From the NCBI RefSeq assembly GCF_023556335.1, contig NZ_JAIKTS010000004.1:6752-70751 (forward strand): a stretch of DNA of 64,000 bases, in the 5' to 3' direction. The stretch's first letter is position 1, and every line of letters begins with the position of its first letter. The notes beneath the pieces are model-generated. The model made no database searches. It saw nothing but the letters and a program-made list of their open reading frames with translations, and was not told the origin of the DNA. Origin of the DNA: Stenotrophomonas mori. Lineage in GTDB: Bacteria; Pseudomonadota; Gammaproteobacteria; Xanthomonadales; Xanthomonadaceae. Position numbers and translations under genes: made by a program. Below, one piece after another: positions 8,696 to 17,280 of this stretch.

Positions 8696-9214
8696 ATGCC
8701 GCCCGATTCCCGCACCCGGCTCCCCGGCGTCGCCGCGCAGCCGCCGGCCGAAACCACCGGCTTCGTCTTCAACCACACCATGCTGCGGGTCAAGGACATT
8801 GCCGCCTCGCTGGACTTCTACACCCGCGTGCTCGGCTTCCGCCTGGTCGAGACCCGCGACTTCCCCGATGCCGCGTTCAGCCTCTACTTCCTGGCCCATG
8901 TCTCCGCCGCAACGCAGATTCCGGAGGACCCAGCCGAACGCCAGCGGTGGCTGGCCGGCATTCCCGGCGTGCTCGAGTTGACCCACAACCACGGCACCGA
9001 ACGCCAGCAGGGCCCGGTCTACCACGACGGCAACAGCGAGCCGCGCGGCTTCGGCCATATCTGCGTGTCGGTCCCGGACCTGGAAGCGGCCTGCGCACGC
9101 TTCGAGGAACTGGGCGTGACCTTCCAGAAGCGCCTGCACGACGGCCGCATGAAGAACCTCGCCTTCATCAAGGACCCCGACGGCTACTGGGTGGAGATCA
9201 TCAGCCACCGCTGA
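8696..9214 (+). CDS. gloA: Lactoylglutathione lyase (glyoxalase I)
   Basis: A 172-residue enzyme that isomerises the methylglyoxal-glutathione hemithioacetal to S-lactoylglutathione. The four metal ligands of the family are visible: His in FNHTMLRV, Glu in GVLELTHNHG, His in GFGHICV and Glu in YWVEII. The length fits the longer eukaryotic/xanthomonad-type enzyme. AGGA lies 8 bases before the ATG. The gene stands alone, with SMAG-like repeats right behind it. Confidence 0.93.
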   Translation: MPPDSRTRLPGVAAQPPAETTGFVFNHTMLRVKDIAASLDFYTRVLGFRLVETRDFPDAAFSLYFLAHVSAATQIPEDPAERQRWLAGIPGVLELTHNHGTERQQGPVYHDGNSEPRGFGHICVSVPDLEAACARFEELGVTFQKRLHDGRMKNLAFIKDPDGYWVEIISHR

Positions 9215-9239
9215 AGCCCCGGCCGCCTTGCCCGGCCAG

Positions 9240-9597
9240 GCCCCGCCGGGCAGGGCAAGGCGCTACAGGACATCGCGCGCCCCTGTAGAGCGGGACCACG
9301 CCCCGCTGCGGCCTCCCCGGCCAGGCCCCGCCGGGCATGGCCCAGCGCTACAGGACATCACGCACCCCTGTAGAGCGGGGCCACGCCCCGCTGGGGCCTC
9401 CCCGGTCAAGCCCCGCCGGGCATGGCCCGGCGCTACAGGACATCGCGCGCCCCTGTAGAGCGGGGCCGCGCCCCGCTGGGGCTTCCCCGGTCAAGCTCCG
9501 CCGGGCATGGCCCGGCGCTACCGGACATCGCGCGCCCCTGTAGAGCGGGGCCGCGCCCCGCTGGGGCCTCCCCCGCCAAGCCCCGCCCGGTCCGCTG
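9240..9597. repeat. Four tandem 85-bp units of paired SMAG/REP-like palindromes
   Basis: GCGCTAC recurs at 9260, 9345, 9430 and 9515, an exact 85-bp period. Each unit holds two GC-rich hairpins facing each other: one ends in CTAC (GTAG on the other strand) and the next begins GTAGAGCGGGGC...GCCCCGCT, with 18 bases between the two tetranucleotides. This is the organisation of GTAG-ended SMAG/REP elements mobilised by RAYT transposases. A truncated fifth unit runs to the jetD stop codon. There is no gene here despite open frames created by the repeat. Confidence 0.85.
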
Positions 9598-10857
9598 CTA
9601 CACGGGAAGGTGTGGCGCCAGGCATTCCTGTTCGAGCGTCAACGGCGTCGACCGCAGCCCTGCCGCCACCTCGTCCCAGCCTGCGCGCGCGGCCCAGTGG
9701 CACATCGTGGCAAGCACCGCGGGCGCGGGAGGCTCGCGGCCGGAGACGACCTCCGCCGGCAGGTGCTGCGGAGCCATCAGCCACGGGCGCAGGGTGCGGC
9801 CGGCGTGCCCCGCGGTTTCGGCCAGCTTGGCGGCGATGCGGAAGCCGCCACGGTCGATGTCGCCCCAGTGATAGAGCGCGGCATCGGCCGGCAACCCCGC
9901 TAGCAGGCGCGCATAGGCCCCCCGCCATGCCGGCGACGGCATGCCTGCGGTATAGAGCAACAGCACCGGGGCGTCACCGCGCATCGCCGCCGCTTCATGG
10001 AAGCTGGCAAGGTTCTCGATGCTCAGCAAGGCGCCCACGCGGGTGGCGATCCCGCGCACCGCATCCACCGGGAAGCCCAGCCAGCGGCGCGGCAGGACGT
10101 GGCCGCTGCCATCGTCCAGTTCCACCGTGCCGTGCCCGGCCAGCAGCAGGGGCTGCGGCTCCCTGCGCAGGCCCAGTGCCGACCAGACCTGTTCGTCCTC
10201 CAGCCCGCTGGGCGCAAGCTCGCTGGTGAGCAGCAGGTCGAGCCAGGGGGTCAATGCCTCCAGCCGCTTGCTGTCGCCGAACAGGGCGATGCTGGCTTTG
10301 CGCAGGATGCGGTCGTTGCGTCCGTCGGCGAGCAGGGCCACCACCGCCTGCGCGGCGGCGGCGAGATGGGGCGCGGCGTCCGGGCCATGGCCGCGCACCC
10401 TGCGGCCGGCGCCCCAGGCTTCGATGACGTCGGCAATGACCGGAAAACCGGTGCCGCCTGCTGGCGGGCTTCCACAGGCGCCGGATGATCGCCACCGCGC
10501 CAGCAGGTCTGCGGCCCGCGCCACGCGCGCGCCCAGCAGTTCGACGTGCAGGTCCCGGGCCAGCGCGGACAGGTCGCGCACGCTCAGGCGCAGCAGGCGC
10601 TCGCCGTCGCCGCGGTGGCGGTCGCGTTCAACCGTGACCGCACCGGCACGCTCGGCCAGCGCGATACGGGCGTGGAATGCCTCGAAATCGGCTACCCCGC
10701 TCAATGCGCGGTATTCGACGCCATCGCGGCTGCCGGTCATCGACAACGAAACCGACGCCGCCTCGCCTTTCAACGAGGCGGCGTCGGCGCGGCGCAGCAG
10801 GCGTTCGAGTACGCGTCTTGCGGGCGTATCGTCTTCCGGCCGCGCCGGCGTGTTCAT
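9598..10857 (-). CDS. jetD: Wadjet protein JetD (DUF3322/DUF2220 Toprim-type nuclease)
   Basis: A 419-residue protein. The N-terminal half matches DUF3322 and the C-terminal half DUF2220, the Toprim-like fold related to topoisomerase VI. Metal-binding acidic motifs are visible in LLSIENLASFHE and HWGDIDRGGFRI. In Wadjet, JetD is the nuclease that cuts closed circular plasmid DNA once the SMC complex has extruded it. The ATG overlaps the jetC stop (ATGA). The TAG stop lies in the CTAC of a truncated SMAG-like unit, so the last residues may have been altered by that repeat. The length is close to the known ~395-residue protein. Confidence 0.9.
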   Translation of the reverse strand: MNTPARPEDDTPARRVLERLLRRADAASLKGEAASVSLSMTGSRDGVEYRALSGVADFEAFHARIALAERAGAVTVERDRHRGDGERLLRLSVRDLSALARDLHVELLGARVARAADLLARWRSSGACGSPPAGGTGFPVIADVIEAWGAGRRVRGHGPDAAPHLAAAAQAVVALLADGRNDRILRKASIALFGDSKRLEALTPWLDLLLTSELAPSGLEDEQVWSALGLRREPQPLLLAGHGTVELDDGSGHVLPRRWLGFPVDAVRGIATRVGALLSIENLASFHEAAAMRGDAPVLLLYTAGMPSPAWRGAYARLLAGLPADAALYHWGDIDRGGFRIAAKLAETAGHAGRTLRPWLMAPQHLPAEVVSGREPPAPAVLATMCHWAARAGWDEVAAGLRSTPLTLEQECLAPHLPV

Positions 10858-13800
10858 GTCGCCGCCTGCTCGCGTTCGATGCGTCCGGTCTCGGCCACCA
10901 GCAGTTCCGGATGCAGGTCGAACTGGTCGGACAACAGCAGGGTGCGCGCAGCCTCGGTGACTTCGATGCGCTCGGCCTGCAGCAGGTCGCCGTCGCGGAA
11001 CAGCTCGATGTAGCTGTCCAGCACGCCCGACAACGTGCCCTGTGCGGTATCCGGCGCCGCCAGCACCAGCTGCAGGCCCAGCGAGCGCAGGTAGTTGGTG
11101 GTGGCGCGCGCATTCTGCGCGTCGATCTTGTCGCCGAACTCGTCGAGCAGGATCAGGCCCAGCCCGCCCGGATGCGCCTCGCTCTTGCCATAGGCCGCGG
11201 CCAGCGCGGCGCCGGCGATCACGTACAGCGGCGCGCGGTGCTCGCCGCCGGAGCCCGAGCGCATGCGTTCGCTGAGACTGCCGATGACACGGTCCTCCTG
11301 GCGGATCTGCACCTCGAAGCGGAAGAAGCGGCGGTAGTCGTCCAGCGGCGAGTTGGCCACGTGGGTGGCCGCCTTGTCCTCGACCAGCGCGCGGAACGCC
11401 TCCGGCACCTGGCCGGCGCTCTCGAACAGCGTGTCCTCGCCGCCGATGTCCGCGGCACGCTGGATGAAGCGGTGCAGTTCGCGGAACTCCGGCAGCACCT
11501 CGTAATGGAACTGGTAACGCTCGTTGTTGGAGAACGCCGGGCTGGCGCGCAGGGTGCGGTTGAGCGTGGCGATCTGGGTCTTGAGCCGGGTGAAGTTGTC
11601 GTACAGCGTGGAGGCCACGCCGGTACGGAAGGTATCCACGGCGGTGGCGTAGGCCTGGCGCGCTTCCTCCTCGTACTGCACCAGCTCGGTGTCGCGCAGC
11701 TGGGTCAACTCGCGCTGCAGCAGGCTGCGCGCGGACCGCCAGGCATCGGCAGGGAAATCCAGCTCGATGCCATGATCGCGGGCATACTGCGCCAGCTCGC
11801 CCCAGGCCACCGGCACCAACCGCCCAAGCTGGGCGTCGCTGTCCTTGGCGCGCTCCTCGCAGCGCTGCGCGCGCTCTTCCAGCGACGGGAATTTCGCGTC
11901 CAGCTCCTCGCGCTGGCGTTCGACCCGGTTCGGATCGACGTCCGGATCGGCGAAGGCCTCCACCGCACGCCGCGCGACCAGGGCTTCCTGCTGGCGCAGG
12001 CCGTCGAGCAGGCCATGGCTGCGTTCGAGGTCGGCGGCGGCCACCGCTTCCTGGCCGACCAGCGCATCGGCGCGCTTCTCGCAGTCGGCCAACCGGGTGT
12101 TCAGTTCGCGCAGTTGTTCGGACAGGCGCAGCAGGTCCGGATCGAGCGAGGCGAGGCGGCTTTCCTGCGCACTGCGGTAGCGTTCGGCCACCTGCCGGTG
12201 TTCGAGCACCCGCTCATGCAGCGCCTGCGCCACCGCATCGGCATCGGCCAGCCGCGCCAGCCCACGCTGGCACTCGTCGACCCGGCGCAGGCGCGGCTCG
12301 ATCTGGCGCACCTCCTGCTCGGCCTTCTCGATCTCCTCGTGCAGTACCCGCAGGCGCGCACGGTTGTCGGACGCGCCGATGCGCAGCTCGCCCGCGGCCG
12401 GCAGGCGCAGGCGTTCGATGCTGCCGCCGCGCGACAGCAGGCCGTCGCGGGTCAGCCCCTGGCGGCTGCGCACCAGGTCGGCCTCGGTCTCCACGCAGCG
12501 CAGCTCGCCGAGCTGGCGGCGCAGGAACGCCAGCGCATCGGCATTGACGCCCTCCAGCAGCGCGGCGACGCTGCCGGCCTCCGGCGCCTCGGCACCGCGC
12601 GAGCGGCGCGCCTGGCTCGACAGTGCCAGCTTGACGCCGTACACCGAGCGCCCGCCGGACAGGCCGCGGTACAGCTTGACCGCCCGTTCCTCGTCCTTGT
12701 CCGGGATCAGCAGGGCTTCGACGTTGCTGCGCAGGTACCCCTCGATGGCATGCTGCCAGGTCGTGTCGGTGACCCGCACCAGGTCGCAGACCGGGCGCGC
12801 GTCGATATTGGCTTCGCGCAGGTAGCTCATCAACCGCACCGTGTCCGGGTGCAGCTCGGCCTGGCCCGCGGCCAGGCGTTTCTGGTTCTGCCGCGCCGTC
12901 TCCAGCGCATCGCGCGCCTTGTCGTGCGCGGCATGCAGCTGGCGGGCATGGCGGTCGACGCGCTCGCGCAGCGGTGCGGCCGCGTGCAGCGCCTGGCGGG
13001 CGCGCGCGAACAGTTCGTCCGGGGTCCATGGCAGCGCCGCCTCGGCGGCCAGCGCCGTCAATCCGGCATGCCAGACGTCCCAATCCGCGCGCGCGGCGGC
13101 CAGCGCGTCCGCATCGACGTCGTCCAGCGTCAGCGCGTCGAGCTGGCGGAACTGCTCGCGCACGAACGCGATCTCGCGCGCCAGGTCCTTCTTCAGCTGT
13201 GCCAGGCGCTCGCGGTCGCGGCCGGACAGTTCGTCCAGCTGCGCCTGCTCGCCATAGCCGGCACTGCCCTGCAGGCGGGTAGTGGCGCGCGCCTGCTCCT
13301 CGCGCAGGGTCTCGCGCTCGACACGGGTATCGGCGAGACGGCGGCGGGTATCGGCCAGGGCGCTTTCCGCCTCGACGAGCGCGCCTTCGGCCTGGTCGAG
13401 CTGTTCGCTGTACAGGTCGCGCGCGTATTCGGCGGCCAGTGCGCGCGCCGACGCGGCGCGGGTCGCCTGGCCGGCGATCTTCTCGTACTGGCGCTCCACG
13501 CCCTCGGCGGCGTCGATGCGCTGCTTGACCTGTTCGATCTTCTCCTTGATCTGGCGGAAGCTGTCCAGCAGCGCGCGGAAACGGGCGATGTCGGTGGGCC
13601 GGTCCTCGGCCACCAGGGTGCGCACGAACAGGTCCACGTCCTCGACGCGCTGCAGGTTCAGCGCGTTGAGGAAGGCCTTGCGGTAGGCGTTGAGGTCGGG
13701 GCTGGCCGACGGGCCGGCGCGCAGCCGCAGCAGCAGGTCGCGCAGGAAGCGCTCGGCATTGGGATGCAGCTGCGGCGTTTCGCCCACCTCCTTGCAGCGG

Positions 13801-14285
13801 CGCGCGATGTGTTCGCGGAAGGTGCTCCAGGCCAGCGGCAGCTCCTTGCCGCCGACCCGCTCCAGGTGCTCGTCCAGCTCCAGCGCCACGCCCGGCAGCA
13901 GGTACAGGCCGTGGGTGCGGTGCTCGGGCTCGTCGACCGAGGCGCCCAGCGCGATGCCGGCGGTCAGCGGCACGCCGGTCGCGGTGTCGCGGAACACCAG
14001 CGAAATGTAGGTGGTGGCGGTGCGCCGCTTGCGTCCTTCCTCGCCACTGCGGAACACGCCCAGGCAGTAATCGCGGATGGTGCGCGCGCGGTGGCTGCCG
14101 CCGGCCTGCGCGTTGAAGCGGATGCGGCTGCGGTCGCCGCCCAGCAGCACGATCTGCAGCGCATCGAGCAGCGCGCTCTTGCCGGCACCGTTGGGCGCGA
14201 TGATGGCGCTGGTCGCATCCAGCTGCAGGCTCTGCGCCTCGAACAGGAAGAACTGCACCAGGTGGACGCGCTCAAGCTGCTGCAT
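10854..14285 (-). CDS. jetC: Wadjet SMC-like ATPase JetC
   Basis: An 1143-residue SMC-family ATPase. Walker A is near the N-terminus (APNGAGKS, residues 30-37). Long charged heptad-rich regions suggest two coiled-coil arms around a central hinge region (~500-620). The C-terminal head has SGSGGEHRAPLYV (signature) and LILLDEFGDKID (Walker B). JetC is the motor that extrudes DNA loops with JetA and JetB. It overlaps jetB by 14 bases and jetD by 4. COG4913-type length and motifs agree. Confidence 0.93.
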   Translation of the reverse strand: MQQLERVHLVQFFLFEAQSLQLDATSAIIAPNGAGKSALLDALQIVLLGGDRSRIRFNAQAGGSHRARTIRDYCLGVFRSGEEGRKRRTATTYISLVFRDTATGVPLTAGIALGASVDEPEHRTHGLYLLPGVALELDEHLERVGGKELPLAWSTFREHIARRCKEVGETPQLHPNAERFLRDLLLRLRAGPSASPDLNAYRKAFLNALNLQRVEDVDLFVRTLVAEDRPTDIARFRALLDSFRQIKEKIEQVKQRIDAAEGVERQYEKIAGQATRAASARALAAEYARDLYSEQLDQAEGALVEAESALADTRRRLADTRVERETLREEQARATTRLQGSAGYGEQAQLDELSGRDRERLAQLKKDLAREIAFVREQFRQLDALTLDDVDADALAAARADWDVWHAGLTALAAEAALPWTPDELFARARQALHAAAPLRERVDRHARQLHAAHDKARDALETARQNQKRLAAGQAELHPDTVRLMSYLREANIDARPVCDLVRVTDTTWQHAIEGYLRSNVEALLIPDKDEERAVKLYRGLSGGRSVYGVKLALSSQARRSRGAEAPEAGSVAALLEGVNADALAFLRRQLGELRCVETEADLVRSRQGLTRDGLLSRGGSIERLRLPAAGELRIGASDNRARLRVLHEEIEKAEQEVRQIEPRLRRVDECQRGLARLADADAVAQALHERVLEHRQVAERYRSAQESRLASLDPDLLRLSEQLRELNTRLADCEKRADALVGQEAVAAADLERSHGLLDGLRQQEALVARRAVEAFADPDVDPNRVERQREELDAKFPSLEERAQRCEERAKDSDAQLGRLVPVAWGELAQYARDHGIELDFPADAWRSARSLLQRELTQLRDTELVQYEEEARQAYATAVDTFRTGVASTLYDNFTRLKTQIATLNRTLRASPAFSNNERYQFHYEVLPEFRELHRFIQRAADIGGEDTLFESAGQVPEAFRALVEDKAATHVANSPLDDYRRFFRFEVQIRQEDRVIGSLSERMRSGSGGEHRAPLYVIAGAALAAAYGKSEAHPGGLGLILLDEFGDKIDAQNARATTNYLRSLGLQLVLAAPDTAQGTLSGVLDSYIELFRDGDLLQAERIEVTEAARTLLLSDQFDLHPELLVAETGRIEREQAAT

Positions 14286-14898
14286 CGTCGTCCTCCGTGT
14301 CCGCGTCGCCCGCTTCGTCGCGGTTGTGCTGGTCCAGCCGTTGCAGCCACTGTTCGCCGACGATCTCGACGATGGCCGGGCGCACGCGCAGGTGGAACGG
14401 CTGCGGGTCGTCGCTTTCCGAGTCCACCAGCCGGCCCACGCCCCAGCGCTTGAGCGTGCGCGCCAGTTCCCGCAGCGCGCCGACGTCGGGCATCGCGCGG
14501 CCGGTCAACGCCTGCCAGCTCTCCTGCAGTTCCGGCAGTTCCACCACCACTTCGCCGTGGTCCTCGATCAGGCCCTGGCGCATGGCTTCGTCGTAGCGCT
14601 GGCGCAGCACCAGCAGCGCCAGGGTTTCGTGCAGGGTCACCGCCGTACCTTCGCCGTGCGCCGGCAGCGCCACCACGTAGCGGTAGTGCGCGTTGCGCTC
14701 CAGGCGGATGCCCAGCGGCTCCAGCGCGGCGACGAAGTCGGCGTAGTGGTCTTCGACCAGGTGGTAGGCCACGCGCGAACGCGCATCGGCGGCGTACAGC
14801 ACCTGCTCGGTGGCCAGGCGGTAGGCGGCGCGCTCGAAGTCCTGCACGGCATAGGTGCCGTTGGACATCTGGCTCAGGGTGTTCCAGCTGCGTTTCAT
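14272..14898 (-). CDS. jetB: Wadjet KITE-like subunit JetB (DUF4194)
   Basis: A 208-residue protein with the DUF4194 pattern: N-terminal AAYRLATEQVLYAAD, a middle HETLALLVLRQRYDEA helix, and a C-terminal winged-helix portion ending in an acidic tail. JetB bridges the kleisin JetA and the JetC heads, as KITE/MukE proteins do in other SMC complexes. Its ATG overlaps the jetA stop (ATGA), and its end overlaps jetC. The call depends on context as well as sequence. Confidence 0.88.
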   Translation of the reverse strand: MKRSWNTLSQMSNGTYAVQDFERAAYRLATEQVLYAADARSRVAYHLVEDHYADFVAALEPLGIRLERNAHYRYVVALPAHGEGTAVTLHETLALLVLRQRYDEAMRQGLIEDHGEVVVELPELQESWQALTGRAMPDVGALRELARTLKRWGVGRLVDSESDDPQPFHLRVRPAIVEIVGEQWLQRLDQHNRDEAGDADTEDDDAAA

Positions 14899-16355
14899 GC
14901 GGTTTCCGGAAGTTTCGCGCCGACCCGCAGGATGCGGAAGCGCGGGCCGCGCAGGTAGTCGTTGTCGTCGCCGTTGCCGGCATCGAGCAGTTCCACGCGG
15001 ATCCCGCGCAGCAGCCGGCCGAGCGGGTCCTCGCGGCGCAGGCCACCGATGCGGTTGCCGCGCAGGGCGAGCGTGAGCAGGGTCTGGTAGGCGCGAAGGT
15101 CCTCAATGCTGGCGATGGCCAGCTGCGCCGACTCGACCACCGCCGCATGCTGCAGGTGGCGGCCGACATAGCGCGCCATGTCCTCGGCATTGACCAGCCG
15201 CGCGCGCTTCATCCGCCGCAGCAGCGACAGCCGCGCCAGCTGTTCGGGCGTGGGCGGCGCGGTGGCGTTGGCGCTGCGCGGGATCGGCGCCGGCCGGCGG
15301 TGCGGTGGGCGCAGGCGCGCCTCGTCCATCAGCGGGCCCGGTGCCACCGGCAGCCGCAGCGCGTCCTCCGGCGCCGACAGCACCCCGCGGCAGGCGCGGC
15401 GCAGCAGCACGTCGAGCCTGTCGGGGGCGCGCAGCCGGTAGTCGAGGAAGGCCAGCGCGCGGCGGTTGGCCTGGCGGATGTCCTCGTCCAGGCGGGCCAG
15501 GTATTCGTCGATGCGCTCCAGCTCGCGCAGGCGCCCGAGGCTGCGCGACAGCCGTTGCTGCGCGCGCGCCTCGTCACCGCCGGTGACATGCTCGCGGTAC
15601 CAGGCCACCAGCGTTTCCCGCCGCGGACCGGTATCGAGCTGCTGCACCATCGCCAGGATCGAGCTGCGCCGCGCCATCGGGTGGTCGGCACGGTGCAGTT
15701 CGGCGTAGTCGCCGATGAACAGCTGGCCGACGTAGCGCTCGAACCACTGCCGGGCGAACTGCGCGGTGGTCTCGGCCTTGCTCAGCTCCGGCATCAGGTC
15801 TCGCACCTGCAGGCTCATCGACGCCAGCGACACCAGCAGCCGGCGCGCCTGGTCGGCGGCCTCGTCGAGGATGCCGCCGTCCAGCCGGCCCTCGGCGACC
15901 TGCTGCAGCTGCAGCTCCACCGAGCGCATCTTGGCCGAGACGAAGGTCGGCCCGTGCTCGCTGAACTCCACCAGGGTGGACAGCAGCTGCGCCACCATCG
16001 GCGGCATGGTCACCATCTCGCGCGCGCCGATGCGTTCCTGGCGCAGCCAGCCGGCGCCGCGGAAGCGATCGTGGATGGCGCTGGCGCGCACGTTCAGCGG
16101 CGCGTCCGGAGCCTGCCCGTCCTCGTCGTCCCAGGGGTCGTCGGCGAGCAGGTAGCGCTCGAGCGCGGCGGTGATCTCGCGGCGCGGAAAGCCATGGCTG
16201 GGCGGCACCGGTGCATCCGGGCCGAAGAACTCGTCGAACAGCCGGCACAGCAGCGACCAGTAGTTCTGGCGGTTGGCCGAGGCCAGCGGGCCGAAGATCC
16301 CGGCGGGCACGACCGAGAACAGCGGCGGCGGGGTCGTGGAGGCGGTGGTGGTCAA
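14895..16355 (-). CDS. jetA: Wadjet kleisin-like subunit JetA (DUF3375)
   Basis: A 486-residue protein whose length fits JetA (~489) of type I Wadjet. It has helical N- and C-terminal regions (FSVVPAGIFGPLASANRQNY at the N-terminus) typical of MukF/kleisin-type partners. No ATG or GTG gives the family start: the frame reads ...GTT TTG ACC ACC..., so TTG at 16353-16355 is proposed, with AGGA about 10 bases upstream. The longer frame to 16742 would run into proC and is unlikely. It is the first gene of jetABCD and lies 76 bp after the proC stop, on the same strand. Confidence 0.87.
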   Translation of the reverse strand: MTTTASTTPPPLFSVVPAGIFGPLASANRQNYWSLLCRLFDEFFGPDAPVPPSHGFPRREITAALERYLLADDPWDDEDGQAPDAPLNVRASAIHDRFRGAGWLRQERIGAREMVTMPPMVAQLLSTLVEFSEHGPTFVSAKMRSVELQLQQVAEGRLDGGILDEAADQARRLLVSLASMSLQVRDLMPELSKAETTAQFARQWFERYVGQLFIGDYAELHRADHPMARRSSILAMVQQLDTGPRRETLVAWYREHVTGGDEARAQQRLSRSLGRLRELERIDEYLARLDEDIRQANRRALAFLDYRLRAPDRLDVLLRRACRGVLSAPEDALRLPVAPGPLMDEARLRPPHRRPAPIPRSANATAPPTPEQLARLSLLRRMKRARLVNAEDMARYVGRHLQHAAVVESAQLAIASIEDLRAYQTLLTLALRGNRIGGLRREDPLGRLLRGIRVELLDAGNGDDNDYLRGPRFRILRVGAKLPETA

Positions 16356-16431
16356 AACGTCGGGGTCCTGCAGCTTCCTGCCGTGCAGCGGCGATTGTGG
16401 CACAGCCCCCGGCCGCGGCGAACCGCCGCCC

Positions 16432-17280
16432 TCACCGCTCGGCGGCGGCCCCGGCCGGCGCCTGTCCCGGCGGTGCCAGCGCCTGGGCGCGGGCACGGGC
16501 GGCGTCGATGGCACGCCCCAGCAGCGGCATCCAGCCGCCGGCGTCGAGCACCTGCAGCGCCGCCTCGGTGGTGCCGCCGCGCGATGCCACCCGTTCGCAC
16601 AGGCGCGCGGGGGCCTCGTCGCCAACCTCGAGCAGGCGTGCGGCGCCGAGCAGGGTCTGCACCACCAGGCGCCGCGCCGTCTCCGGCGGCAGGTCCTCGG
16701 CACGGGCGGCATGCTCCATCGCCTCGGCCAGCCGGTAGACATAGGCCGGCCCGCTGCCGGCCACCGCGGTCACCGCGGCCATCTGCGCCTCGTCGTGCAG
16801 CCACACGGTGGCGCCGGCCCCGTGGAAGAGCGACTCGGCGGTGGCGCGGTCTGCGGGAGACAGTGCCTCCGCCGCGTACAGGCCGGTGATCCCGGCACCG
16901 ATCGCCGCCGGCTGGTTCGGCATGCTGCGCACCAACCGGTCGGTACCGAGCCAGTGCCGCAGCTGCGCGCAGGGCGTGCCGGCCATGATCGAGACCACCA
17001 GCGGCCGCCGCGTCGCCGCCACCGCGGCCAGCGCCTGGCAGACCGCCCCGGCGACCTGCGGCTTGACCGCCAGCACCCAGACCGGCGCCGCCCCCGCGGC
17101 GTCGTGGTTGTCCGCCGTCACCCGCACGCCGAGCGTCGCGGCCAGCGCGCGGCGGGTGCCGGGGTCCGGATCGGCGACCACGATCCGCGCCGGGTCGCGG
17201 CCCTGCCGCCACAGCCCCTGGGCCAGGCAGCGCGCCATGTGTCCGCCGCCGATGAAGGCGACCTCGATGCACTCCGTCAC
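16432..17280 (-). CDS. proC: Pyrroline-5-carboxylate reductase
   Basis: A 282-residue enzyme reducing 1-pyrroline-5-carboxylate to proline with NAD(P)H. The N-terminal Rossmann motif is VAFIGGGHMARCLAQGL, and the C-terminal substrate domain has GSGPAYVYRL and RLCERVASRGGTTEAAL. It starts with GTG at 17278-17280, overlapping the stop of the S9 peptidase gene (GTGA). It is the last gene of the seven-gene operon. Housekeeping proline synthesis is the default role; its location suggests it may also process products of peptide breakdown. A short stem (GCGGCG/CGCCGC, 16415-16429) lies just after its stop. Confidence 0.93.
   Translation of the reverse strand: MTECIEVAFIGGGHMARCLAQGLWRQGRDPARIVVADPDPGTRRALAATLGVRVTADNHDAAGAAPVWVLAVKPQVAGAVCQALAAVAATRRPLVVSIMAGTPCAQLRHWLGTDRLVRSMPNQPAAIGAGITGLYAAEALSPADRATAESLFHGAGATVWLHDEAQMAAVTAVAGSGPAYVYRLAEAMEHAARAEDLPPETARRLVVQTLLGAARLLEVGDEAPARLCERVASRGGTTEAALQVLDAGGWMPLLGRAIDAARARAQALAPPGQAPAGAAAER

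Noticed and set aside
9240..9601. Tandem 85-bp repeats as a CRISPR array
   Set aside because: The spacer parts are nearly the same in every unit, and the units contain GTAG-ended hairpins; there are no unique spacers or cas genes.
10677..14453. 1258-codon open frame opposite jetC
   Set aside because: Composition is Arg/Gln/Ala/Leu-rich without motifs; the opposite strand encodes a full SMC ATPase with Walker A, signature and Walker B.
16353..16742. N-terminal extension of JetA up to 16742
   Set aside because: It would overlap proC almost fully in another frame and adds Arg/Pro-rich sequence without family resemblance.
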